Positions 7,710-15,952 of a stretch of DNA of 37,813 nucleotides are shown in pieces (positions within the stretch are counted from its first letter, which is position 1; every line of letters begins with the position of its first letter). Where the stretch lies: positions 1 to 37,813 of the IMG/VR virus record IMGVR_UViG_3300048687_000085; one strand, written 5' to 3'. A model generated the notes under the pieces. It was given only the letters and a program-made list of their open reading frames with translations. It was not told where the DNA came from and ran no database searches. This stretch comes from a virus. Position numbers and translations under genes: made by a program.

Positions 7710-9824
7710 ATGGCAACTACACTGAACGACCCATGCGTCAGTCTGATGCAAGGGACGCTGGTCCGTCCCTCCGCACGGTATCCGGCCAGCATTGCCGGAG
7801 ACTCGTCGCTGAAGGTAGCGTCGAATCTGGTACAGGCCACGCTGGTCAACGCTGTCCGCGCCGGGGATACGCTATGGACGTTCGGGGATACCTCGCGCCT
7901 GGTCCCGGATATGCTGATGTCGATCGACGCCGAGATTGTCAGCATTACTTCCATCGCCGGCAACGTGGTGACCGTGGTGCGCGGGTTCGATGGCACACAG
8001 CCATCCAGCCACTCCGCGGGACGCACCGCCTTTGCCTACATAGTCGCGTGGCACCACAATGCGCTAGCAGCCGAGATCACAGCGATTGAAACAGCCCTCG
8101 GTGCCAACCTCGGCAACGTCGGGGGCAGTACCGGGGGGGATCTTTCCCTCATCGCCTCGGCCTACGACTTTCCCGCGCAGTCTCCCGGCGGCAACCTGAT
8201 CGTGGGCGCGAACCAGATCACCTTGACCCCGGTCCCGGCAGGCGTGAGCGGGACCAACACGTTTCATTACCTGTATGTCTCCGGGGGAACCGGGACCGCG
8301 GAGGCGTGCTTGATCGTAGGCGGCACCGCGGTATCGGGAGCGGCCTCGGGAACGGTGATCATTCAATGCGCCAATACGCATAGCGGCGGCTGGACGATTC
8401 GCACCGCCACCGCCGGTATCCAGGAAGCGGTGAAGATCGCCGAAGCGGCTACGGACACCGATACCGTCCTGGTGCCTACCGGAGTCACCGTGTACGCGCC
8501 GACCCGCGTGCTAAAGAGCAACATCTCTATCGTGTCGGCCCACGGTGGCTGGTCCGTGGTCACAACACGGGACGCCAGCACCCGGAACATCTTCGAGTTC
8601 GTCGGGGTGCAGTTCGGGAACCTGTTGAACAACTCGTTAGCCGGAGTTCAGATCGAGGTAGCCGCGGGAGTGACCAAGACGGGCGGCGCAAGCGTCTACA
8701 TCGAACGCTGCTTTAACTGCCACGTCAATGAGGTCTGGGCGCAGGATGTACCGGACGGCGTGATCTGCGACAACTCGCCATTGACGTGCATAACCAACTC
8801 GATGTTCCGCCGGCTGAAAGCGGGAACCGGCCGCGGTATCGTGTGGCGCGGGAACGAAGCGCCGTCGAATATGCAGGTTTCAAGTTGCCAGATCGAAGGA
8901 CCGCCGGGGGACAATGCGGCGGCAGGACTGATGATCCAGAATGGCGGTGGGTTCTACATCGACAACACTGATTTCCTGTGGTGCGGCAACGGGTTGTACA
9001 TCACTCCGGGGACGGGCGAGCAGGTGCATTGGGTGTTCTGCGACAACACCTCCTTCGACACCTCGACCTGCGGGATTGCGATCCAGCCCTCGGGCACGGG
9101 TCAGGCATACGGCTTGTTCTTCACCAACTGCTGGACCGCCTCTCACGCGACCAACGGCATACTGGTCAACGCAGCCACGGGAGCGGTAGACACCGTACGG
9201 TTCACCAGCCACCGTTCGATCATGAACGGCAACCACGGGGCCGTTGTCATCGCTGGGCGCAATATCGCCTTTCAGTCGAGCACGTTCTTCGGCAACTCGA
9301 CCGCTACTCCGGGAACGTATCACGGCATTGCGGTTTTATCCGGATGCACGCACATCGATGTCACCGGCAACAACTTCACCCGCCCCCTTGCCTACGGCAA
9401 CGACAGCCACGCTTCGCACATCGCCTTCGGGGTAGGGGCTTCGGACCAGATCACGATCACGGATAACGATGTGTCGGGAGCGGTGGCCGGGGCGGCGCAG
9501 AAGATCGACATGGGCGCGACCGGCCAGACCATCGTGGTCCGTGGCAACCGCGGCGTACCGAGCATTTTGAATATCGCCTCGGCGGCCAGTGTCAACCTCG
9601 GCAACTCGCCGGGGGATGTCTATGCCATCTCGGGCACGGTCCCGATTGCGACGATGACTCCTGCATGGGAGGGGCGCGACGTGTTCCTGTTATTCACCGA
9701 TGTCGCGCCTGGCGGGGTGGCCGCGGGTGGCGCGGCGCCGTCCTTCCGCAAGGCCCGTACAGCGGCGGCGCTCGACTTCGTGCATTGCAAGTTTATCAAC
9801 GGGCAATGGAGTCCGGTGCTTTAA
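7710..9824 (+). CDS. Tailspike with right-handed beta-helix
   Basis: 704 aa (P22 tailspike: 667 aa). Residues 1-140 form a beta-rich N-terminal section (GDTLWTFGDTSRLVPDMLM) likely to bind the virion. Residues about 255-620 show short repeated beta-strand coils with stacked Asn/Cys turns (INNTDF-like FYIDNTDFLWCGNGLYI, VTGNNFTRP, ITDNDVSG), typical of the pectate-lyase-like beta-helix. The last roughly 80 residues form a compact cap. Tailspikes bind and often cleave surface polysaccharide; the glycan and catalytic residues cannot be read here. Confidence 0.85.
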   Translation: MATTLNDPCVSLMQGTLVRPSARYPASIAGDSSLKVASNLVQATLVNAVRAGDTLWTFGDTSRLVPDMLMSIDAEIVSITSIAGNVVTVVRGFDGTQPSSHSAGRTAFAYIVAWHHNALAAEITAIETALGANLGNVGGSTGGDLSLIASAYDFPAQSPGGNLIVGANQITLTPVPAGVSGTNTFHYLYVSGGTGTAEACLIVGGTAVSGAASGTVIIQCANTHSGGWTIRTATAGIQEAVKIAEAATDTDTVLVPTGVTVYAPTRVLKSNISIVSAHGGWSVVTTRDASTRNIFEFVGVQFGNLLNNSLAGVQIEVAAGVTKTGGASVYIERCFNCHVNEVWAQDVPDGVICDNSPLTCITNSMFRRLKAGTGRGIVWRGNEAPSNMQVSSCQIEGPPGDNAAAGLMIQNGGGFYIDNTDFLWCGNGLYITPGTGEQVHWVFCDNTSFDTSTCGIAIQPSGTGQAYGLFFTNCWTASHATNGILVNAATGAVDTVRFTSHRSIMNGNHGAVVIAGRNIAFQSSTFFGNSTATPGTYHGIAVLSGCTHIDVTGNNFTRPLAYGNDSHASHIAFGVGASDQITITDNDVSGAVAGAAQKIDMGATGQTIVVRGNRGVPSILNIASAASVNLGNSPGDVYAISGTVPIATMTPAWEGRDVFLLFTDVAPGGVAAGGAAPSFRKARTAAALDFVHCKFINGQWSPVL

Positions 9825-9825
9825 C

Positions 9826-10608
9826 ATGGCTCAATTCAATACGGCACTCTGGAATCAATCCCTCTGGAACGGCGGCGGCAACGGCAGCGGGATCGGCAGC
9901 GTTACGGCGCGACGGCTGATCTACGATGCCTACCGCGCTTTAGGCGTGCTGCGTCCAGGCCAGCAGACCAGCCCCGAAGGACATGAGGATGCGTTCGGGC
10001 TGCTCAACGACATGGTCGATAGCTGGAACACCGAATCGTTGATGATCCCGGCGTTGCAACGTGCCGTGTACCCGCTGACCGCTGGCGTTGGCTCGTACAC
10101 ATTGGGACCAGGCGGGACACTGAGCGGCGACCGTCCGCAGCGGGTGATGAGTGCGGCTCTGGTCGCGTGTGATTGCGGATGTGGCTGCGCGGACGGCAAC
10201 TGCCGGCAGTTGGTCTTACGCTCCGGGTGGCTGGACTGCGGCTGCAATTGCGGCATCCATATCGACAACGCCTACCCGAACGTCAACGTTCGCATTAACC
10301 CTGCACCCTCCGATGGGCAGGCGCTGGCATTGCAGAGCTGGCAGACGCTGTCAGGCTTTGCGGATCTCGATAGCCAGTATGGCTTCCCTCCCGGTTATGC
10401 GCTGGCGTTGCGATGGGGACTCGCGTTGCAACTTGCGCCGGCCGCTCTCATCATGATGAAGATCCCGCAGAACTTATTGCAGGTGATCGAACAGCGCGCC
10501 ATCGATTCAAAGGCTGCGGTCAAGTCGTTCAACTCGTCGCCGATTCCTGAGATGAATTCCGGATTCGGCGGGTGCGGCTACGATATTTGCTCGGACAGTT
10601 ATTGTTAA
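9826..10608 (+). CDS. gp4-like tail accessory protein 2 with Cys-rich insert
   Basis: 260 aa from the ATG at 9826, one base after the tailspike stop. It shares the gp4 pattern with 6252-6899: VTARRLIYDAYRALGVLRPGQQTSPE, GLLNDMVDSWNTESLMIPA and FPPGYALALRWGLALQLAP. It carries an insert (residues about 110-145) with CDCGCGCADGNC and CGCNCG, eight cysteines that could bind metal, and it ends in a second Cys-containing tail. Two gp4-like genes in one genome suggest subfunctionalised adaptor rings. Role inferred from family resemblance. Confidence 0.72.
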   Translation: MAQFNTALWNQSLWNGGGNGSGIGSVTARRLIYDAYRALGVLRPGQQTSPEGHEDAFGLLNDMVDSWNTESLMIPALQRAVYPLTAGVGSYTLGPGGTLSGDRPQRVMSAALVACDCGCGCADGNCRQLVLRSGWLDCGCNCGIHIDNAYPNVNVRINPAPSDGQALALQSWQTLSGFADLDSQYGFPPGYALALRWGLALQLAPAALIMMKIPQNLLQVIEQRAIDSKAAVKSFNSSPIPEMNSGFGGCGYDICSDSYC

Positions 10609-10609
10609 T

Positions 10610-10682
10610 AGCGGGGTTCCCTACCCGCTCCCGGTTACCAACCGGAGGCACTGCTTGCACAGGAAAGGTGCTCGGCAGAGAT
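10610..10682 (-). ncRNA. Three-hairpin element, copy B
   Basis: Second copy of the element at 2594-2673. It has AGCGGG...CCCGCT (10610-10615 with 10624-10629), CCGGTTACCAACCGG (10631-10645) and a terminal arm CTGC...GCAG. The arm here also allows an internal GCAC/GTGC pairing not possible in copy A. It starts just after the + gene's TAA and ends at the stop codon of the minus gene at 10682. Strand follows the minus gene and is uncertain. Confidence 0.5.
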
Positions 10683-10891
10683 CAATGCCTGAAAGGCGAA
10701 GTCCGCTCCTCAAGGCGCGTGATGCGCGTCGAGTGATCATCCAGTTTCGTTTCGATTCGTCCCAGGCGTACAACAATGTCGGCTAGTTGGGACTGTATGG
10801 GTTTCGTTACAACTGCGTAGAGTCCAGCGAATAAACCAGCATAGGCTGCGACCACGGCGGCGATAGCCTGCCACACTTGAGGGTCTTTCAA
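10682..10891 (-). CDS. Antisense membrane-anchored coiled-coil protein (cassette B)
   Basis: 69 aa from a TTG start with GGAAGGAAAC upstream. Residues 8-28 (AIAAVVAAYAGLFAGLYAVV) form one membrane helix; residues 33-62 are a coiled coil (IVVRLGRIETKLDDHSTRI). This layout recurs in small phage membrane proteins of the holin-associated or tail-associated type, but no family is certain. It is the cargo of cassette B, whose two ends match cassette A. Confidence 0.6.
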   Translation of the reverse strand: MKDPQVWQAIAAVVAAYAGLFAGLYAVVTKPIQSQLADIVVRLGRIETKLDDHSTRITRLEERTSPFRH

Positions 10892-10903
10892 TTAAGTTTC
10901 CTT

Positions 10904-10939
10904 CCGGATGGTTTCCGGTTACTTCCATCGTAGCAATCT
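10904..10939. repeat. Shared cassette boundary, copy B
   Basis: Matches 2960-2994 at nearly every position, with one extra T and a few transitions. It contains the CCGGA...TCCGG hairpin and ACTTCCATCGTAGCAA. It lies between the antisense gene and the start of the collagen-like fibre gene. Confidence 0.6.
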
Positions 10940-10952
10940 TTGGCTGATTCCA

Positions 10953-11942
10953 ATGAGCAATTGCGTACCGATTCCCGGACCCCCGGGACCTCCCGGACCT
11001 ACCGGACCGCAAGGCATACCGGGAACACCGGGTGGACCTCCTGGACCGGCTGGGCCTCCCGGCGCGGATAGCACGGTTCCCGGACCTGCTGGAGCTACAG
11101 GACCGGCAGGGGCTACTGGACCTGCTGGTGCGGTCGGGCCCGCTGGAGCAACGGGCCCGACCGGCGCCGCTGGAGCAACCGGACCCGCAGGGCCCGCAGG
11201 AAGTAGTGGCGCTGTCTCGCTGGCAGTGGCCGCCTTCGATACCGAGACGGCCAACGGCACACTGAATCCGAGCGGGCGCGGCCTGGTGTATCTGAGTGAT
11301 GGACTGTATACGTGCCTCTGGAATGGCTCGGCGTGGGAGTATTACCACGCGGGGTTGAAGCTTCGGCGCCCGTTCCTTGCTGATTTCACGGGCGTGAATA
11401 CGGCGGGCGCAACCGCAACCGGAGCGTCCAGCGGAATTTATCTGAGATCGAATAACCCCGGAGACAAGGTCGAGAACTATCACTTGTGGGTACGCTCGAC
11501 TCCTGCCGCACCGTACACGGTTACGTTGATTGCTACCTTGCACTTCGGGGGTGTTGACTACAACCAGCTTGGTTTAGTGTTGCGCGAATCGTCTACCGGG
11601 AAGTTTCTCGGCATCTCGATCATGAACAGCAGCACGACCGGGATGTCTCGCCGATTTGGAAAATATACCAGTGCCACAGCGATCAGTGGTGATTATGTAA
11701 ACGATTCGGGGGATAACGCCAGGCAGCAAAGATTCGCGCTCGACAAACTCTATCTCAGGGCGACTGTCGATGCGACCAGCGTTTCCGTTTATTGGTCCCA
11801 TGATGGACTGAACTGGGATTTATTCGGTGGCCCAACGGTAAAAACGGATTTTCTTGCGAGCGGCCCGAATCAGTTCGGTATCTATATTTCAGGCGGGATA
11901 AGGTACACGTACGCGCATATTCTCGAATGCTCCGCTGTCTAG
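10953..11942 (+). CDS. Collagen-like tail fibre protein
   Basis: 330 aa from the ATG at 10953. Residues 8-88 are Gly-X-Y triplets ([20 protein letters not shown]) that would form a collagen-type triple helix. A beta-rich C-terminal domain follows (about residues 95-330; [33 protein letters not shown]), compatible with a laminin-G/concanavalin-like sandwich. Trimeric fibres of this type are known in phages and would contact the host or structure the tail. A GTG-started extension from 10908 runs into the cassette boundary and is not favoured. Confidence 0.82.
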   Translation: MSNCVPIPGPPGPPGPTGPQGIPGTPGGPPGPAGPPGADSTVPGPAGATGPAGATGPAGAVGPAGATGPTGAAGATGPAGPAGSSGAVSLAVAAFDTETANGTLNPSGRGLVYLSDGLYTCLWNGSAWEYYHAGLKLRRPFLADFTGVNTAGATATGASSGIYLRSNNPGDKVENYHLWVRSTPAAPYTVTLIATLHFGGVDYNQLGLVLRESSTGKFLGISIMNSSTTGMSRRFGKYTSATAISGDYVNDSGDNARQQRFALDKLYLRATVDATSVSVYWSHDGLNWDLFGGPTVKTDFLASGPNQFGIYISGGIRYTYAHILECSAV

Positions 11943-11944
11943 CC

Positions 11945-11955
11945 CGCTTTAGCGC
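11945..11955 (-). repeat. GCGCTAAAGCG motif, copy 2 (inverted)
   Basis: The + strand reads CGCTTTAGCGC just after the TAG of the collagen-like gene and 7 bases before the next ATG. It is the only copy inverted relative to its upstream gene. Confidence 0.45.
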
Positions 11956-11961
11956 AAAGCT

Positions 11962-13386
11962 ATGCCCATATCGCCTTTCAACCTCTGCGGTGAAACGAGC
12001 GCCACCCGTGACTCTTTATGGTCAGCGGCCCGTAGCGTCAACTGGTTTCCAATCACCGATACCTCCGGAACCGCGCAATCGAAGATCGAGCTCGCCCCGA
12101 TACCGGGACTGACCGTATTTACGACGTTGACCAACCCGCCGATACGCGGCTTGTGGGCGGGAGATAACAAGTTATTCGCGGTAGCGCAGGGCGGGTTGTT
12201 CGAGATCTTCTCGAGCGGCGCGGCAACGGCGATAACCGGTGGCGTTCTCAGCGCTGCAACGCCAGTACAGTTCGCCGGCGGGGGCAACGAGATCCTCGTC
12301 GCATCCGGGGATCAGATCTGGTATGCGACCGGCGGGGTCAGCCACAAGACCTACGATGGCGCGATCTCGGTTGTGTATTTGGATGGGTACTACATAATTC
12401 TACGAACGGACGGAAAGACCATACAACTCTCAACGGACGGGCTGACGTGGGATCCGTTAGACGTAGCGCAGTCACAGGCGTTACCCGATCGTCTGGTCAG
12501 GCTCGAGGTGCACGAGGGGCACCTGTGGATTTTCGGACAGCGTTCGGTTCGTGTCTGGTACGACAGCGGCAATGCGGACTTCCCGTTTGCTCCGATCGAC
12601 GGAGCGACGATCGACCAGGGCACGATGGCCCCATGGTCAGTAACAAAGATCGACCGAAGGCTGTACTGGCTCGGCATGGACCAGTACGGCTACGGTCGCG
12701 TGTTCCGCACCGAAGGCTACACGCCGGTCCCGATCAGCAACCAGGCGATCGAGCATTTGATCAAGACCTACCTGGACTTAGGAACGGACCAGTGCATCAC
12801 CGGCTCGGGATACACCGAGAACGGGCACACCTTCTATGTGTTGTCCTTCCCGAAGGCCAAGGCGTGCCTGGTCTACAACCTCACAACCAACATGTGGCAC
12901 GAACGCGCAAGATGGAACGCGGATCACTGGGAGCACTGGCGCGGGGCAAGCTTTCATGCGTTTTGTTTTAATAAACACCTGGTAGCGCGTACTTCCGAAG
13001 CACCGTTCCCCGATGGCGATCACACCAAGATCTACGAGCAGGGGGTACACCTGTACGGCGACGACGGGAACCGCATCCGCCGGTATCGGGCCGCGCCTTA
13101 CACGCAGGCCGACCAGCAGTGGCTGTTCCACCATTACCTGCGATTGCTCACGTCGGGGAGCAGTGCGGTGACGATGCGGTATCTCGGCGATGATGGCACA
13201 ACGTGGTCGAACGAACGAACAATCGCGCCGTTCAAGCACGAGATCAAGTACCGCCGATTAGGCAGGGCGCGGGATAGGATGTACGAGCTGTACCTGCTCG
13301 ACTCTCTGACGGGGGCGCAGGGCATCATTGAGGGCTATTTGCACCTGGCCGATCCTCCGCAGAATCCTGCCACAATAGCGCGCTAG
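11962..13386 (+). CDS. P22 gp10-like packaged-DNA stabilisation (tail hub) protein
   Basis: 474 aa against 472 aa for P22 gp10. The start (PISPFNLCGETSATRDSLWSAARSVNWFP) is the family hallmark, followed by blades of beta-strands (IRGLWAGDNKLFAVAQGG, LVRLEVHEGHLWIFGQRSV). gp10 forms the hexameric hub below gp4 and keeps packaged DNA from leaking. The C-terminal third (WLFHHYLRLLTSGSSAVTMR, DRMYELYLLD) is also conserved in the family. It follows the fibre gene directly. Confidence 0.9.
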   Translation: MPISPFNLCGETSATRDSLWSAARSVNWFPITDTSGTAQSKIELAPIPGLTVFTTLTNPPIRGLWAGDNKLFAVAQGGLFEIFSSGAATAITGGVLSAATPVQFAGGGNEILVASGDQIWYATGGVSHKTYDGAISVVYLDGYYIILRTDGKTIQLSTDGLTWDPLDVAQSQALPDRLVRLEVHEGHLWIFGQRSVRVWYDSGNADFPFAPIDGATIDQGTMAPWSVTKIDRRLYWLGMDQYGYGRVFRTEGYTPVPISNQAIEHLIKTYLDLGTDQCITGSGYTENGHTFYVLSFPKAKACLVYNLTTNMWHERARWNADHWEHWRGASFHAFCFNKHLVARTSEAPFPDGDHTKIYEQGVHLYGDDGNRIRRYRAAPYTQADQQWLFHHYLRLLTSGSSAVTMRYLGDDGTTWSNERTIAPFKHEIKYRRLGRARDRMYELYLLDSLTGAQGIIEGYLHLADPPQNPATIAR

Positions 13387-13535
13387 CCTTTTGATTTCTT
13401 CTTGCGGGGCCGTCCGCCCAGCTTCCCATTTTCGCGGACCGCTGCGGTTTTTGCCTCGCTTCGCACGGAACCGCCACGGCGACCCAGAAGGGCCGCCGCT
13501 TTCTGGACTGCTTTATCAGGCGCCTTGTCCGTCAT
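13383..13535 (-). CDS. Small AT-hook-like basic protein
   Basis: 50 aa: MTDKAPDKAVQKAAALLGRR, then a Gly/Ser-Glu-Ala-Lys segment, ending KLGGRPRKKKSKG. GGRPRKKK resembles an AT-hook, which binds the DNA minor groove. Small proteins with LGRxGGxxxSEAK...NGKLGGRP occur widely in bacteria and phages; none has a function I can name. It overlaps the 3' end of the upstream minus gene by 20 nt, suggesting translational coupling. Confidence 0.65.
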   Translation of the reverse strand: MTDKAPDKAVQKAAALLGRRGGSVRSEAKTAAVRENGKLGGRPRKKKSKG

Positions 13536-13743
13536 GTCCGTTCTCCGGCTGAAGGAATGCAACCATGCCCCTCACAATGGAGCGGCGGAGTTCGTCGAAT
13601 TTGGCATCTTGCGCCTTGATATGGGTAATCCACTGTTCTGTATCGAGTTTTAGCAACTCCAAACTTTGGGACAGCGCCTCATGTCGTTCTCTAATCCGTT
13701 CATCTGCTTCGACCAGTTTCGCTAGTCGTTCATCAAGTGACAT
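13516..13743 (-). CDS. Antisense small coiled-coil protein
   Basis: 75 aa from the ATG at 13743 (MSLDERLAKLVEADERIRER), nearly all helical with heptads, and a hydrophobic patch near residue 58 (IVRGMVAFLQ). TATAAT lies 8-13 bases upstream of the ATG on the minus strand, so the transcript may be almost leaderless. It is the third small coiled-coil gene inserted antisense among the virion genes, but it lacks the hairpin element and boundary repeat of cassettes A and B. Confidence 0.6.
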   Translation of the reverse strand: MSLDERLAKLVEADERIRERHEALSQSLELLKLDTEQWITHIKAQDAKFDELRRSIVRGMVAFLQPENGHDGQGA

Positions 13744-13774
13744 AGATCCATTATAACCTAATCGCTTACGTATC

Positions 13775-14884
13775 ATGAGACGATTCGGCGGGATGACCCG
13801 CAGCGAACGGTTCGCGGCGTCGACGCAACAGGTGTCCCCGCTGCCGATCCCGCTGCCGCTTCAGAACGAAGTCGTCGACGAGCGGCGGCTGTTGACGGTG
13901 CCGTGGGTATCGACGTTCCAGTGGATTCTGAATATCGGAACCCGAACGTTCGTCACCGGGACGCACGCCGACAGAATCGACGACAAGAACGATCCCGCGC
14001 AATACCGTCCCGGGACTTGGTTCTGGGAGACGGACCGGACGGTCTTGTATCAGGTCCGTATCGTCGCCGATGAGCCGCAGTGGGTATACGTCCTCGGGAC
14101 GATGGAAGCCCCGAAGGCCTCAAGGCCCACGGACCTTGGCCCGTACGACGCTGGGTTTCAATTCGCGGCCACGGACACAGGGCAGCTCTACCTCTGGGAT
14201 GGCACCGCGTGGGTAGATATAACGGCCTACCCCTTGGTCATCTATGGGACGCACGCCGAACGCCTCGCGGAGCCGGTGGCTGCGTTGTCGGATGGGGCGC
14301 TGTGGGTCGAGACGGACCGCGGTAACGCGCTCTACCAGCTTCAGACCGGGGTCTGGTGGTACATAGCGGGGACGATGTTCGGAACGCTGGTCCCGGACCA
14401 GCGGCCGGCGGACCTGGGCGTCCACGATGCGGGCTTCGCTTTCCGTACCAGCGTTCCTCCGGCCCAGGAATTTATGTGGTCCCAGACCGCATGGGTCGAA
14501 ATCACACCGGCCGCGGACAACACCTCGCAATGGGTGCAGGCTTCGGCTCCTCTGACCCTGACCACGACCATGGCGGATATACCGGGGCTTGCGCTGACCT
14601 TGCCGCGGACTGGGGTCTATCTGGTTTCCGGGGTGTTCGATTTCAACTCGCAGGATGCCAACGCGCTGCTGCTGGGGCAGCTGACGGTTAACGGCGTGGC
14701 GCAGGGGATGTTCGCCATCTCCCAGTCGGTCAACGTGCCGGCGCGGATGACCGTCGCGCAGCAGTGGCGGGTTTCGGCGATCGGGAACGTGCCGATCAAA
14801 CTGCAAGCCAACAAAAACGGCGGCGTAGGCGGAAGCCTGGCGCACGTTCACAGCACGCTATCGGCCGTGTGGGTTGGTAACTGA
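13775..14884 (+). CDS. Tail tip/needle-like protein with duplicated domain and C1q-like end
   Basis: 369 aa, directly after the gp10-like gene, where P22 encodes its needle. A roughly 90-residue unit occurs twice (about 62-150 and 157-245), recognisable by GTHADRI/GTHAERL, WVETDR/WFWETDR, RPxDLGxxDAGF and TAWVxIT. The C-terminal roughly 115 residues (LPRTGVYLVSGVFDFNSQ, LLLGQLTVNGVAQG) look like a C1q/TNF-type jelly roll, which usually trimerises. A trimeric tail tip or fibre is the best guess. Confidence 0.6.
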   Translation: MRRFGGMTRSERFAASTQQVSPLPIPLPLQNEVVDERRLLTVPWVSTFQWILNIGTRTFVTGTHADRIDDKNDPAQYRPGTWFWETDRTVLYQVRIVADEPQWVYVLGTMEAPKASRPTDLGPYDAGFQFAATDTGQLYLWDGTAWVDITAYPLVIYGTHAERLAEPVAALSDGALWVETDRGNALYQLQTGVWWYIAGTMFGTLVPDQRPADLGVHDAGFAFRTSVPPAQEFMWSQTAWVEITPAADNTSQWVQASAPLTLTTTMADIPGLALTLPRTGVYLVSGVFDFNSQDANALLLGQLTVNGVAQGMFAISQSVNVPARMTVAQQWRVSAIGNVPIKLQANKNGGVGGSLAHVHSTLSAVWVGN

Positions 14885-14911
14885 TTTACTACAGATGTAG
14901 TAGGAGGAATT

Positions 14912-15925
14912 ATGGGCGGTTGGGCACAAGTTATCGGGACGGGAACCAAGCTCTTAGGCAACATTATCGGCGGGTCGCAGGCAAGGGGCGGCGTCAAGCG
15001 CGCAGGAACCATACTGACCGATGCCGCCAATCGCGAAGCGCAGAACGCGCTACTGATGCCGGAAACGATCAACCCCGGAATCGCCGACGCCTACCAGAAG
15101 GCGCAGGGATATGTCGGCGACGTCTACAACCGCTCGGGAGATGACCTGATCGGAGCGGGGCGGACCGCGAACGAATACCTGAATCCCTACATCGATGCGG
15201 GCGGCAATGCGCTTACGACTCTGAGCAGCCTCGCGCAGGCCCCGGAAGAGCGCTTCACGGGGCAGGGACTCGAAATGGACCCCGGATATGCCTTTCGTAT
15301 GGCGGAAGGGCAGAAGGCCATCGAGCGCAGCGCGGCCGCTAGAGGGATCGGGCAAACCGGAGGAACCTTAAAAGCACTGACTCGCTACGGACAGGAGGCT
15401 GCATCGCAGGAATATCAGAACGCCTTCCAGCGAAGCCTCGATGCCTTCAAGACGAACCAGACCGGCAGGCAGCAACGGCTGAGTACGCTCACGGGACTCG
15501 CCAACGCCGGATATGGTGCGTCGGGTGCTGCAGGCCAGAACCTCATCGGTGCCCAGCAGACCGCTGGCGGATGGCGCAACACGGCCGCACAACTCCAGGG
15601 CGGGTACGGCATCGATTCGGCAACGGGGCAGGGCAACGTTGCCATGAAGTACGCCGACTTGGCGCAAAAACTACGGCTCGGCGGCGATCAGTCTACAGCC
15701 AATTCCATCCTGGCCGCCAGCGGGATCACGGGGGATATGTGGAGCGGGGCGGCTACATCGCTAGGCGACCTGATCAGCTCGAATCCGTTCGCGAAGCGGG
15801 GAACAACTCCCGGGTCTTACCCCGGCCTGGGGACCGGCGGGGGCGGATATAACATGCCGCAGAATCCGTTCGGCGACCCATGGGCGCAGCAAAATCCTTA
15901 CGGGGTGAGAGGACTCTCTGTCTAG
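14912..15925 (+). CDS. DNA ejection protein, gp7/gp20-like
   Basis: 337 aa with AGGAGG upstream. It has the core common to podoviral DNA-transfer proteins: EYLNPYIDAGGNALTTLSSL, DPGYAFRMAEGQKAIERSAA and GGTLKALTRYGQEAASQEYQNAF (about residues 85-185). A Gly/Gln-rich tail follows. Such proteins are packaged and ejected to carry DNA through the cell envelope. The motifs are clear, but which P22 ejection protein it equals is not. Confidence 0.82.
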   Translation: MGGWAQVIGTGTKLLGNIIGGSQARGGVKRAGTILTDAANREAQNALLMPETINPGIADAYQKAQGYVGDVYNRSGDDLIGAGRTANEYLNPYIDAGGNALTTLSSLAQAPEERFTGQGLEMDPGYAFRMAEGQKAIERSAAARGIGQTGGTLKALTRYGQEAASQEYQNAFQRSLDAFKTNQTGRQQRLSTLTGLANAGYGASGAAGQNLIGAQQTAGGWRNTAAQLQGGYGIDSATGQGNVAMKYADLAQKLRLGGDQSTANSILAASGITGDMWSGAATSLGDLISSNPFAKRGTTPGSYPGLGTGGGGYNMPQNPFGDPWAQQNPYGVRGLSV

Positions 15926-15935
15926 CGCTAAAGCG
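15925..15935 (+). repeat. GCGCTAAAGCG stop-codon motif, copy 3
   Basis: Starts within the TAG of the ejection protein gene, in the same register relative to the stop codon as copy 1 (TAG CGC TAA AGCG). The next ATG is 18 bases downstream. Confidence 0.5.
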
Positions 15936-15952
15936 AATCGGAGTAAAACACC

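Noticed and set aside
10737-11543. Long minus-strand frame opposite the collagen-like gene
   Set aside because: Gly-X-Y repeats on + give an open, Arg/Ser-rich antisense frame; it crosses the cassette boundary and has no protein features.
14120-14851. 243-aa minus-strand frame within the tail-tip gene
   Set aside because: Wholly antisense to a gene with a clear internal domain duplication; no independent evidence.
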